Notes under the pieces: model-generated
The model's database searches: none
Seen by the model: the letters and a program-made list of their open reading frames with translations, nothing else
What the model was told of the DNA's origin: nothing
Assembly (NCBI RefSeq): GCF_963675165.1
Contig: NC_087378.1
Coordinates: forward strand, 310,001-374,000
Source of the DNA: Halichondria panicea
Lineage: Eukaryota; Porifera; Demospongiae; Suberitida; Halichondriidae
Direction of reading: 5' to 3'
DNA: 64,000 nt
Translations under genes and position numbers: made by a program
Part shown: positions 31,567 through 44,142 of the stretch, in pieces
Layout: every line of letters starts with the position of its first letter
Position numbering within the stretch: position 1 is the first letter of the stretch

Positions 31567-32302
31567 GACTACATGTATAGTGCTAGTGATGACAATCAGC
31601 AGAAAAGCTAACTTCGAGTTAAGGCCGCAAGGACATTACTAGCCTCGATTAAAAGCCGGAAGGAGGCTATTAATATTAATAGCGGGAAGTTGGTTTACTT
31701 CCGGAAGTCTATGCACTGAATGGGCTTCACTGAGCTAGCCGGAGAAGACAGAAGATTTGCTTGTTGTTGGCTACATAGCTGTGACATCCTGGCTGAGTTG
31801 GTGTTGTACAGAACAGGCCGCAGGTAGAAGAATCAACAACAACTATGTGAGCTCAACTATGAGAAACTAGCGCTAGCTATGAATATTAATAATAGTACTA
31901 TACCACCTTGACATTGTGCTAGTTGGTTAGCTCAAGTACAAGTGCATCAGACAAGCTATGCATTATACATTGTAGAGATTGTGTGTTGCATAAGTTACGG
32001 TCATTGGTAGCTAGTGTAGTGAAGGCTGACCCCCTGTGTAGAGTGAAGGCTGACCCCCTGTGTAGAGGACCCCCTGTGTGACTATAGAGTGAAGGGGACC
32101 CCCTGTGCAGTTCGTACCAGCAATGGTTGTGATATTAGTGCAGCATTAAAATTACATAACGATTTTCGGTGCCAACCATGTAGTGTCTCAGCCAGGTTTC
32201 CACTGTGGGGTGATATAATTAACAGCATGCAATAACCTTGATCTCTGCAGGGAGCAACAATACGTCCAGGCTGGTTGGGCCCCCGCCCATCCCGTGGTGC
32301 AC
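31567..32302 (+). other. LDB upstream region, probable 5' UTR exon and tandem motif
   Basis: About 730 bp before the first in-frame LDB ATG. A possible non-coding first exon ends at a GCCGCAG|GTAGAAG donor near 31822. A short tandem repeat of GTGAAGGCTGACCCCCTGTG lies at about 32020-32105. No other gene was seen. Confidence 0.4.
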
Positions 32303-35043
32303 ATGGAGTATGCAGGCTTTGCTGGAGGTCATCCCCCACCTTTCACAAGTCCTCCGGCAACCCCCATGACCCCTATGACTCCTGTGACCCCTCACCACGC
32401 TTTTCCAATGCCTCAGTACGACTTGCCCAACCATTACAACAGGTACTGTGTACACGCACACACGTTGCTTACTGGTCCATCACAAACAAGGTCCCTTATG
32501 CTAACACCGTCTCTTATGCTAACACCGTGCTTGATGACGCACACAACAACTACTTAACTGGTGGGTGTGGCTTGTTTACTACTTGTAAAGTTCTGTCTGT
32601 AGGTTGTGGGAATGTAGTTGTTCTAGACATGCTCTAGTTCATCTGTGGACACTCCCTCCACCAGACCTTGAGTACAAGGCCATATCTGGCAGCTATAGCT
32701 AGCTAGGACATAAATGTTTGGGTACTGTAGACCATACATGACAGGACTTGTGTGGGGGTTATTTCGAGGTTGATTTGCTCAGAGGTCCCACATAGGCTGC
32801 TTTGGTTTTCTGGCTGCAAATTGACCTCAATATTGTTGTCTGGTGGTTAGCCTCCTGTAACCAACACTTGTATGGCCTGTGGTCACCATGGCAGCAGCTC
32901 TCCTGGGGAGAGTAGTTATAATAATAATGTCTGTTAACTATTTGCTTTGCCCTCAGGCTAGGCAGTGTTGAGATTGCTAGCTTCCATTGCTTGTACAACT
33001 TTGGGAGCTGAGAAAGGACTGCCTTGTTATATACCTACATGTACATGTAAGGCTAGTGCTGTTGTTAGGTGGAGCGTTAAATGCTGGCAAATTGTGTGTC
33101 TGTGTTCTAAGTTGATTGATGTGCGGGTCACATGTCTTGTTTCATGTGGTGTCTTCAGAGGCAATCAAGTGGCAGTGTACAACTCAACACCCTTAACCAG
33201 TGTACCCCATTCACCCACTGTAATAGTGTTTGTACATATCCTTAGCATGTATGTCCATGCATGGTGTACAGCCCTTTCTGGGAACTGGGGTAACTCGAGA
33301 TGACTGCTGTGGTACATCACCACATCCCCCCCCCCACACACACACACACACACACACTTGCTCTGTCCTTGCTCTAGGGCCTACAGTGTACTGTGTAGTT
33401 AGTGATGCTATAGCTTTGTTGAAAGATGCTGTACATGTGCTATTATAGTCTGTGTTCATGATATGCACCACTGTAGGGTTGCTTTCTAGTGTCTGAGAGC
33501 TGTGTAGACAGTTCTAGATACTAACACACTTGGTTGTCTCTACCAACATGTCCCCCAGCATGATCTAGCTCACTAACTGTCTGTCTGTCTGTCTGTCTCT
33601 CTGGTTGCATGCTTCTCCCAGTGGGCAAGATCAGCCTACTCCTTTGGATGACAGCCAGGCCCACCTGCCAGCTAGCCACCATCACCACCATGATGTATAG
33701 GCCAGGGTCTAGCTGTAGCTGGGGCTGTAGCCAGAACATTACCTGTTTGTGTGAATGTTGGCTAGTACTCAAATATGACATCATGGTAATGGTACCCACG
33801 GGAAGTATTGGATATTTTCTGATAGAGATATTGAGTTTCATTCTCATACACATGTAGCAGCTGTATATAATCACCATAGTAATCGGTCATACTTGATATA
33901 TGATATAACCTCCAGTTAACCAGAATTTTCCCACACATTCTTCCATTCCTTTACCGTCCCTCCCACCCCCACAGTCATCCTCCACCGCCCCCTCAATACA
34001 CCCCGCCCCCAGACTACAGACTGTTTGCGCTGTGTCAGCACCTTTCCCAGAACGGGGCGGCCGGCGGACTCAAGGATAGGGACAGCAAGTTCTGGTGGGA
34101 GGAGTTTATGAACGAGTTCTTTCATGAGGCGGCCACTCTTGTCATAGAGGTGGATCTGGGGGAGGGAACACGGAAGTTCAGTGAGTCATAAACTTTCATT
34201 ATGCATGGGGGGGCTATCTCAGCTCGATCTGTGCACCACACAAGTCCTAGGGTTCTGCGACCACTATGGTTGATTGATGGACCCTTGTGGTTATAGTTAG
34301 TGAGGGAAAGTTCCAGGTAGACCCCCCTTCCCTCGTCATTGCCATGGTTATACCCTCACAGGACTGAGTAGGCAATGGATACCATTCTACTTCAAGAGCT
34401 TCTTTGAGAATGGAGTGACATCACTGCACCTGTGTCTGGGAGAGGGGAGCAGCACTTATCATCAAGGCCTCTTAGAAATGGAGTTCAGGAATACTATCAT
34501 GGAGACACATCACTCGTCCCCTCAGCCGACAAAGGTGGGTGTGGCTTGTTGTCGTGGTAGCATGTGGTGGGGTCCCTATAGATGTACGAGTGTGCTGTAG
34601 TGATAGTGTTGGAAGCCATTGTTTGATTTTCAACACAAATCGGTGGTTGTTGATTTTAACACATCAGAGCAGTAGCAAGATACACAGAGAGTGTTGGGTT
34701 ATGTTAATGCATTGTCGTTTGCTTTGTCACTCCTCACACACACACACTCCCCCCTCCCTCACACACACACACACACCACACACACAGGTGTGCACCAGTG
34801 GATCTCTTATAGTGGACTTTACACTGGAGGAGAAGCCACGAATCATCTCGTGGTATTTCCACATCAATGATCACATGGAGTTCGTACCACGGAAGAACAC
34901 GACTCATGTAAGTCATGTGATCATCTCTCTCCTCCATTACTACATACATGTCCCTGTAGGAGGAACCAACTGGTGTCCTTAGCAACATCACCTGCAGAGG
35001 TTTGCTCCCGGCTACACAGAAACTGCTCTTTGTAAGTCTTGCG

Positions 35044-35085
<42 letters not shown>

Positions 35086-35992
35086 GTCATTTAACTTGTT
35101 CTGTCTTGGCTGTATGCAGGAGGTAGGGTTAATGGACTATCAGGAAACACCTCGGTCTGCAGGTATCAACTCCACCATCGCAGCAGGTACAGTGTATACA
35201 CTAGTACTGTCTGCTGTGTATGTATACCGTACTGCAGTAGATCATCGATACTGTGTACTATAACTTGTGGTCCCTCCCTCTAGTAACCTCGGGTTGTCAG
35301 TGGCCATCGTCACAACCTCCCCAGCTCATCTCGATGGGAGGAGACCAGTTCCAGATCACTAGTGAAGGTACTGTATAAGTGTGTGTGTGTGTGTGTGTGC
35401 GTGCGTGCGTGAGGTTTATTGACACTGTTTCATTCATTCGCACAGTTCCCGGGCAACCCGCTGCTCTGATGAATGGACATGTTCAAGCCGCCCCCACAGA
35501 CTCTACCATTAAGTTGTCATGTAACAAAGTGACCTCGCCCATTGCCACACCCACTAGCATGATGGTAGCCACTGAGGCAGTACTACTGGGAGACACCAGT
35601 GAGTATAGTGTACCAGTGTATATACAGAGTACCAGGAGTGAGTCAGATTAAGGATTGGTAGCCCATTAATTTTAATCATGCTAGGTTGAATGTGTGTACC
35701 CTAGTGTTTTTTTGCTAAACCTATCCTTGCATGCTAATTAACGTGTTATTATTTTTATAGTTGCTTTCTAGCTGTCATAATATACACGGTGTTTTTCACC
35801 CGCCCACTCAATGCAGCTGACATTCTGAGTCTATGTGTGGGCGGTGAGGAGCGTAGGATCACAAAAGTGCACTGTCAGCAGAAACAAGTCCTCTGTTCAC
35901 CACATCACAAGATGGACGCCCCCGTGTACTATAACCATAGCAACGTGGGCGCGTGGGGAGCACATGTCAAGAGGGAGCAGCTCACTCAATGA
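32303..35992 (+). CDS. LDB: LIM domain-binding protein (LDB1/2, Chip)
   Basis: Nine exons close in frame to 396 aa: 32303-32442, 33975-34180, 34362-34534, 34788-34907, 34960-35031, 35120-35186, 35284-35367, 35446-35598 and 35817-35992. It is a nuclear cofactor that dimerises and bridges LIM-homeodomain and LMO transcription complexes. The N-terminus is Pro-rich (PPFTSPPATPMTPMTP). The dimerisation domain begins at DYRLFALCQHLSQN and includes FWWEEFMNEFFHEAATLVIE, QWIPFYFKSFFENGVTSL and IISWYFHINDHMEFVPR, all aligning with LDB1. The C-terminus contains MMVATEAVLLGDT and GGEERRITKVH, which I align to the LIM-interaction domain (VMVVGEPTLMGG ... DERLITRLENTQF); this part is diverged. The true start could lie further 5', since the frame is open upstream of 32303. 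Intron 1 is 1.5 kb, long for this window. Confidence 0.88.
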
Positions 35993-36329
35993 ACACAATC
36001 AAAACATCCATCATTAAATTTTTATCTACACTATTCAAAACGCTTAATTGCAACTTTGGCTAATTTTTATGTGAGCTTTAATTGATTCTTAATTACCTCC
36101 TACAACGTGTTGTACGTGCCCCTTGTTAATCACACCGTGAAGTGGCTGTCATAATTATTATTATTATTATTGATTATTAATTGTGTTGTGACGATATTGC
36201 TATAGCAACCTGTACCAATCAGTGTAGCATGTGAACAGAGAATATGGGAAATATTAGAATGGAATAAAACAGAATAATAATTATAGGCACAAAACATCTA
36301 TAATAGTTTATACTATAATACATAGGAGT
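35993..36329. other. Convergent 3' flanks of LDB and CAP-G
   Basis: About 340 bp of AT-rich DNA with AATAAA-like signals on both strands (for example near 36263). Nothing else was seen. Confidence 0.5.
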
Positions 36330-39300
36330 TCAAAGTTCATCTTCATATTGTAGTGTAGTAAGAGGACCGGAGGAGAGCCTGCTCTGGAGTCTGCAGGAGG
36401 TGGGGTGGGAGGGTTAAGCAATGTCTGCAGGAGGTGGGGTGGGAGGGTTAAGCAATGTCAGCAGGAGGTGGGGTGGGAGGGTTAAGCAATGTCAGCAGGA
36501 GGTGGGGTGGGAGGGTTAAGCAATGTCAGCAGTAACCGTATATACACAACAATGATTGAAGGGCTTCATCATAACAGTGGGCTAACACAAATGCTGGAAC
36601 TTCCATTTTGCACAAAATTTAAAACTTCATCATGATGTTCTGAAATACATTTCAAATGCCTATAAAGTCTCTGTCCACCCACTCACTCCTCACCTGTCTG
36701 TCTTGGGTGAGGTACGTCGTACGAAGGGAGAGTGTTCCCCTAGCAACGAGTCATCACTGTCCTCGGAGGAAAACAGCACTTGTTTGGGTTCTTCCTCCTC
36801 CAACAGTTTTGTAGCGGCAGCAGTCTTTGACATCCTGGGAGGGGAGGGGGGTTACTAATATCTGTACTAATCAGTCTGCTTGTGTACCTGATGGAGGTGA
36901 CTCTTGTGGGGGGTGCTGAAGGTGGGAGGGGCTCCAAGCTGGGGGGTGGGGTTAGGGACTGCACACACAATCACTGCACTCACTTTTCACTCTCTGATTC
37001 TTCGCTAGAGCTCTCCTCGACCTTTACGACCTTCTTCCGTTTTCCTGCTCCACCTTTTTTTAATGTGGTTTTGGCCTTAGTAGCCGGGGGAGGTGGTCTC
37101 TTCTTAACTGTTGTCTTAGCTGCAGGGACAAGTGTGATTGTGGAACTGAGACAATGGTCTCATACCTCGAGGCTTTGGGACACGTCTGGTACCCTTGAGA
37201 GGAAGGGGTGTGGTCAGCATGTTCCCAGGAGTCTCATCAACCACTCTGTCTACAGGAGGGGTAATGGATACACTACAGTTGATATCCCATCACACACACA
37301 CACCTTCCTCCGTCTCCTTGACTGGACTTAGGTCTGGTGGAGTGACTGCATGACAGATATTTAGTGTATGGAAGATATTAGGAGACTCCATTATCAGCTT
37401 GGGGTTTGAGAATTTGAGCATGCGCAGTATTAGTTACCTTGATGAGAAGGGTAACTCTTGATCAGACATTCTCTGAGCTTGTCGATGTACTTTAGGGAAA
37501 TCTTGTCAGTCACCTCTCTCGTCATCTGCTCACACAGCTCCAGGAGACCCCCTGCATTGCTCTGTGGGGGTGTGGGTTGTGAGGGTGTGATGGTGTGATG
37601 GTGTGCTCCTACCTGATTGGCCGGAGTGAAGGTCATCTGACTGAGTGAGCGTGTGTAGACCCTCACGTCAGTTGAGGTGGGGTCAGACAGTACAGCATTG
37701 GCCACTGCATACGCTAGGTTGCCATGGACACTCTCCTCCTGAAGAGGAAGGGGGGGGGGGTAATCAATATACATGTAATAAGCAGCAGACAGTATTGCTA
37801 ACATGTATAGGACAACATGTAGACAATGTATTAGATGTGTTTGTTGCATGCTCTGCATTAAAATGTTTAAAGAAAAAAGAAAAAAGACAACATGACTACA
37901 TTTACCACACTCACGTTAGGCTGTGTCGGTTGTGTGAGGTGCATAATAAAGTCAGCCATGTTGGCTGCGTCTATCTCATAGAGAGGGGAAGTGGGTGGAG
38001 CCTCGAGGACGCTGGACAGCACAGGCAGGTACACCTCACCCACACACTCTCTGCAACTCCTGAGCACATAAGCATAATTATGTCTCAAATGTCTACTATA
38101 ATTTTCAAGCAATAATGTGAAAAATTGCCAGACCTGTCGGAGGCAGCAAAGATTGGGAAGAAAGCTCCGAGGGCTGCCCTCAATCTCCCCTCATCTTGTA
38201 GCACGGGATTGTACCAGAGCACGAGTAGTTTGGCCAACAACTTCTGACTGAGAACACGCCTACTCAGCAATAACTTGGCAATACCCTCTGCAGCCACTTG
38301 TGACAGGAGGGAACTCTGCGATCACACGCAGTTATCACATGACATATCACATGACCTCCTTACCTCTCCTTCAAGGAAGCTAACCATGATGTTGAGTAGT
38401 CGCTTCATAGTGTCACTGGCTTTATCACCACCATCTTCACTCTCCACACTCTCCACACTAGCCTCACTAGCCTCACTAACCTCACACAAGTCACCATCCA
38501 CACTAGAGTCTTTGGTCTCGTCTGCTTTCTCATTGGACTCCCCGCTGGCTACAATGTTGAAAGCCTCGAAGCCATACACATGAAGGAGATCAAACACAAT
38601 CTTGAGAGCCGTGGCCTGAACACTTTCGTGGTCCACTTGACTGACCTATGTGGGGGGTAATGAATGTGTGGGAGGTAATAACGAAGGTAGGGGTAGCACA
38701 CACACTAAAATGCATGGAAACAAGTAAGCAGTGAGGAGTAAAATGTATGATTGTCAATCCTTCACAACGTTGTGGACACTGTATCAATTATGATGACATA
38801 TTGAACCAAAAAACCAAAATTTAAGTTATATAAAAGGGCAAGTTGGATCGTCGTCCGGTTTCCGTGAAACTTAAAACCACTAAGCCACACCTATTCTTCA
38901 CCAACCTGTGTATTATCAGGAACCCATAAATAAGATTTAACTAAAGTCTATTTGTGTTGAGTTCGGCTCCGGAAGTTTTGTGGTCAATTATGGTTTCATT
39001 TATGCTTTATGTGGGGGTGGGGTCATGATGTGATAGTCACATGACATGGTGTACCTGCACGAAGAGGAGGAGGTGGTCTCGTGCGGTACTAACGTCCAAT
39101 AGGGAGAGGAGGCCGAGACAAAAGAGTGCCATGTCTCGCACATAGGGGGCCACATTCTGTACACACGGGATCAACTGGAGGCGACAAAGAGAGAAGACAA
39201 TCACTCAATGGAGGCAACAAAGAATCACTCAATGTCTATGATACTGGTGATCATTACCAGAGTGTCCTTGAGCATTCTGAGTGTGGGAATGAGGTGTTGT

Positions 39301-39533
39301 GGGCGTAACACACGCAGCAGCTCACAGGAGATGGTCAGACACCTGTGGTGAGGGGTTTTATTAGAGGGCGGCCACTATACAAGGCTCACCTCAGCAGTGT
39401 CTCTGTGTCCTCTTGTGGTTCTGACTGGCTGGCGGGTTGTGAGAGGAGAGTGGTGGTCAGGTTGAGGGTGGGGTCTACTAGGGTCGTATTGAACGAGGCC
39501 CTCAGATCAGCTATCACCTCAATCAGCACCTCC

Positions 39534-39606
<73 letters not shown>

Positions 39607-40036
39607 GTATATTCCTCGATTAAACGCCGCGATTTCAATGGGGATTGTATAGGCCTCGAATAATTGTGTGATATAAACTTATGCGATATGGTGGGCACTC
39701 GTATTAATAGCATTAGTTTGTATCACACAAAAATTTCTAGCACTAGGGTACTCTTGGTTAGTACAGATTCACAAGCGCTGACCTGTGCGACTCCTGAGGC
39801 CATATCTTGGTCTGCTGACTCAGCAGATGTGGGATGAGAGCAGTGGGGAAGGAAGGTGTGGATAGGAAGTGAGATACCAGGTTGGCAAGACAACGTCTGA
39901 GGAGGAGGGGGGTAATACATTATCAGTAGAACACACACACACAAGCTAGTGACACTGGTTACACACACAAGCTAGTGACACTGGTTACACAAACACATAT
40001 CATGATGATACATCAGACACGGACATGCACACCACA

Positions 40037-40129
<93 letters not shown>

Positions 40130-40155
40130 ACACCACACATGCACACCACACACAC

Positions 40156-40232
<77 letters not shown>

Positions 40233-40824
40233 ACACACACACACACCACACACACACCACACACACCACACACACACACACACGGACAGTTGTAGTAGCT
40301 GACCTTCCAACCTCATCCGTGGGGTCAAGCACGGTGAGCATGGAGCACAGCTGTTGAGCCACAAACTGACTCTTGAGAGACGCGTCCGTCTCTTCCTGCA
40401 CCGTCAGCACTTCCTCCACATACCTGCAGGGAGGACAGGTGAGGTATACATAACTGTACATATGAAAATAATAGGGGAAATAGATAATGCTAAATTTGGG
40501 CAGCAATAACGGAAAAGGAGATAATAATACAATAATAATAATCGTGAGCCACATTACTCTAGGCTTTCAGAGACTGATGGGCCATATCATTATCATCATC
40601 ATACAGCCATGGCTGTTCAATGATGCTACCGTTGCTATACAGCCATGGCTGTTCAATGATGCTACCGTTGCTATACAGCCAATGACTGTTCAATGATGCT
40701 ACCGTTGCTATACTATACAGCCAATGGCTGTTCAATGATGCTACCGTTGCTATACAGCCAATGGCTGTTCAATGATGCTACCGTTGGTATAAGACCACAC
40801 TCCACTGAGCACCACACACACACA

Positions 40825-40883
<59 letters not shown>

Positions 40884-43152
40884 CTCTGTAAGTACTCACA
40901 AAACTCTGAGGCTGTGGGTAGGATGTCGTCAAGCTCCGCCCCTTTCTCCGAGAGGTAGAGGCAGAGCTGAGACCAGTAGAACACCTCCTCACAACCAAGC
41001 TCCTCATAACGCATCACCTTGAGTACAGGTTTCACCTCACCAGGAGGAGGCACAGGCAACTGGGGGACAGGAATCATTATCATCAAAATCATTTTTTCGG
41101 ACTCCCATTTTTAGATGTACATGTATTCTATAGCTCAAAAAGAAGTCTATCACATGACATGTTTTGATCAGACATCTGGGACTGATCAAAATCTAAAGCT
41201 AATGGGGATTTGAGCAACTATCTTCAACTGGGCATAATTTTAGTTTGGATCGCTCATTTTAAAAACTAACAGCAAGTAACCAGCTCCTAGTGCAGCCAGT
41301 GCAATGTAAGGACACTAAATTAATACTCTCACTAGTACTCACTGTGATGGAGAGGCTGGGGGTGTGGTCACTGGGGGTGTGGTCATCATCCCAGTCCTCT
41401 GGTCTCTCGTGGGAGGCGGCCAGTCGTGCTGCCATGCTCGTTATCAGCTCATGGGTTGTGAAATTGTCAAACAGTTTCCGTAGTGCAAGACCAGCAACCT
41501 GAAGAGAGGGGGTGTGGCAAGTCATGAGACTCTGCATTGCAATTATGTTAGTTCATTCAATATTCTATTACTAATCGGCAGTCTTAGGTATATGCAAAGG
41601 TGAGCTCCACCCGGCCTCGAGGTATACACACAGCATCTCCATAGAGCAGCCATATAATCCCTTGAGCCCTCACCTCTGAAGAGCTCTCAACATCCAGTCT
41701 GGACAGGAGTGAAATGAAGTCTCCATCGTTAGTCTCCAAGCTCCACTTCCGTAGAAGACCATTCACACACGCCTCCTGGACCAGTTCGCTGTCGTCATGG
41801 AGACCATCACTGAGCAACTATACACACACAGTCACGACAGGTACAGATATTGTAACCATGGCAGCACACACCTGGATCCTCTGCTGTATTCTGAAGTGCC
41901 TGATACTACATTTCTCGGCCAGACAAAGAAAAGCGTCTCTTCTAATGACCTCCTTGACATCTCGTGTCCTCTCAATGAAGGCTGGCAATGATCGATCATC
42001 AACCTCTATCTTGTTGAGTACACAGCGACGGACCTCAGGGCTTGAGTCAGTTGCCAGTAGTGACAGGAGGAGGGGGATAACGGGACAGTCAGGGTGTGGT
42101 ACTTGAAGCCATTGCAGTGCTGACACTGCCTGTACCCTCACAGCTGGAACCTGCACACAGAGGGGGTTACGGTATGGCCTAGTGTATACTGTATAGCGGG
42201 TAATTTTGTTGGTGCAAATTTTTGTATGAACTACCCATTTAGTATTTTAAATATTAGTACAGCTCAGGATAAGTGACGTTGAATCTATTGCGGTAGAATA
42301 ATTTCGTAGTTTTAATTTTCGTATGAGCATGAAATATACGAACATTTCCACCGCACGAAAATAACCCGCTATATGGTATTCTGAACTGACTAAGTGGTAC
42401 ATAAGTTAATGCATTTTTGAAATTGGCCAATCCCAGCTCAAGTTATGGCCCCTCCCTCATTGGATGATAAACACACCAACCTTATCGAGGCACCGGTCCA
42501 ACATGACTTGTGTGATCTTCTCAAGTCGTAGTCCGCCCACAATACAGCTAGTCTCATGAGCCAGGAAGAGGAGTCTGGACACCAGCTGGCACACACGGAA
42601 CCTGCAGTGGGGGCAGTGAGTGGGTGTGATTGCTATGACTACCCACCCCCTCACCTGACACCCTTCCCCTGAGCCTCATGCAGTGAGAGCAGCTGGTCCA
42701 GCAGCAGAGAGAAGAATGACATCTCAGGTTCCCCCTCACTGTCACTGTCACTCTCCTCCTCATGGTCTAGGATACATGGGGAAGAAATAATTATGTTGAT
42801 CTAAGGAACATTTTTTCAATTTGTGTGGGGTGTGCGCGCGCGCGTGTACGTGTGTGGGTGTGTGTGGGTGTACGTGTGCGGGTGTGTGTGGGTGTTTACC
42901 TGACTCTTGCTGTGCAGTAGAGATGGCAAACTTGGCAGTGAGCTCTATGACTCTTTGAGCGGCAGCCTCACGTTTAAATACCACCAAAGCATTACTGAAG
43001 GGTTTGAAATAGGCCTCAAAGAAACCCTCCAAATCATCCGTGTGCTTGTCGTGAAGGCCTCTCAGGGTCTTGAGCAGTCTCTGATGACTGTGTACGTTGC
43101 TCTGTGACTCTTTCAGCACTGCCACAATCTCCTCAGACAGACTAGGCGGCAT
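36330..43152 (-). CDS. NCAPG: Condensin complex subunit 3 (CAP-G)
   Basis: HEAT-repeat subunit of condensin I, used for mitotic chromosome condensation. Start ATG 43152 gives MPPSLSEEIVAVLKESQSN. HEAT repeats run through most of the protein, for example VPAVRVQAVSALQWLQVP, DSSPEVRRCVLNKI, DDSELVQEACVNGLLRKW and SSEVRAQGIIWLLYGDAV. The conserved helical C-terminal part includes LPTLRMLKDTLLIPCVQN-type sequence and NMADFIMHLTQPTQPN. The tail (36330-37330) is disordered, Lys- and Ser/Glu-rich (KRKKVVKVEESSSEESESE), as in vertebrate CAP-G, and ends QYEDEL. About twenty short exons. Introns carry very long CA/TG microsatellites (39536-39603, 40023-40285), a minisatellite and a MITE. It converges on LDB. 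Confidence 0.9.
36388..36535. repeat. Tandem repeat, four units of about 34 bp
   Basis: The unit GCAGGAGGTGGGGTGGGAGG followed by GTTAAGCAATGTCA is repeated four times in the last CAP-G intron. Each unit ends in TGTC(A/T)GCAG, so acceptor-like CAG or its complement is multiplied. Confidence 0.85.
39536..39603. repeat. (TG)n microsatellite
   Basis: Uninterrupted TG dinucleotide run of about 66 bp in a CAP-G intron. Confidence 0.97.
40023..40285. repeat. Compound (CA)n microsatellite, about 260 bp
   Basis: Long CA tracts interrupted by CACCACAC and ATGCACAC, in a CAP-G intron. It produces artefactual CV/HT-repeat ORFs on both strands. Confidence 0.97.
40598..40790. repeat. Tandem repeat with CAGCCATGGCTG palindrome
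   Basis: Five to six units of about 36 bp (TATACAGCCATGGCTGTTCA then ATGATGCTACCGTTGC) in a CAP-G intron. The first units contain the perfect palindrome CAGCCATGGCTG; later ones have an extra A (CAGCCAATGGCTG). Confidence 0.85.
42192..42373. mobile_element. MITE, TATAGCGGGTAATTTTG family
   Basis: 182 bp with terminal inverted repeats TATAGCGGGTAATTTTG and, from the right end, TATAGCGGGTTATTTTCGTG. A probable TA target duplication is included in the ends. It lies in a CAP-G intron. No coding capacity. Confidence 0.8.
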
Positions 43153-43316
43153 GATTATTTAAAATTTATTATGGGTTTGGTTAGGATCGTTACAGTAAAA
43201 TTTTAAATGTCACCTTAAATGTCACAATGATAATGGCTAATTTCAATGAAAGTGAAAGTGAAACAACTATAATAATAATAACAGGATAGGGCACAACAAA
43301 ATTAAAATGTAATGTT

Positions 43317-44111
43317 TCAAGTGTCATGTGTGTCAGTTCCGTTCACTCCATTAATCACAACAGATTCGTCTTTTTCCAAGTGCTTTTCAGAAGTAACAAG
43401 GCCATTAGTCGACAGAACTATCTGCGGGACTGTGTCATTGTGGGGGGTATCATCACGAGGGGGTGGAGGTGGGGGGTTTCTAGGTGGGGGATCATCAGAA
43501 GGTTCACTAGGATGTTCACTGGGGGGGCCTGTAGTGCTGCAATGAGAAATTGAATGGTCAATCATCAAATTAAAAGCAACATTTGTCCTACCTTGATGCT
43601 GAGGCTTTAGTTGCTTCAGGAACTGGTTTATTATCGCCTGGGCTGCTGTCTGCTGGTTTGGCACCACCTGCAACATATATAGTCCACATCTCACAAGCAC
43701 ATATATATGTACCGTAGTTGATGTAATTACAGCGACAGTCTAATTAAACGAAATTCGAAATTGTTGGTCATATACCACCATATAAATTCATTTGTTTTAT
43801 GTACATAGTCTCGCAAAAATAATTATTTTTTGCTGGCGCTGTAATTACATTAACTATGGTATGCATGTATATACCTTGTTGCTATGCATGTATGTACCTT
43901 GTTGCTATGCATGTATGTACCTTGTTGCATTCTCCTTCGTTTGAGCTTAGCAAAGAGTTCATTTGAGACGGCATTGCCTTGCCCTTGCTTGTCCTTCTTG
44001 GGAACTTCAATGGGAGCTCGCTTCTTACCACCTCTCGAAGACTGTGTGAATAATGGACAGCATTGTGTAAACAAAGAGCTACTACTCAAGTGTGTGTGTG
44101 TGTGTGTGTGG

Positions 44112-44142
<31 letters not shown>

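Noticed and set aside
39972-40554. Cys-Val or His-Thr repeat ORFs
   Set aside because: Translated CA/TG microsatellite in a CAP-G intron.
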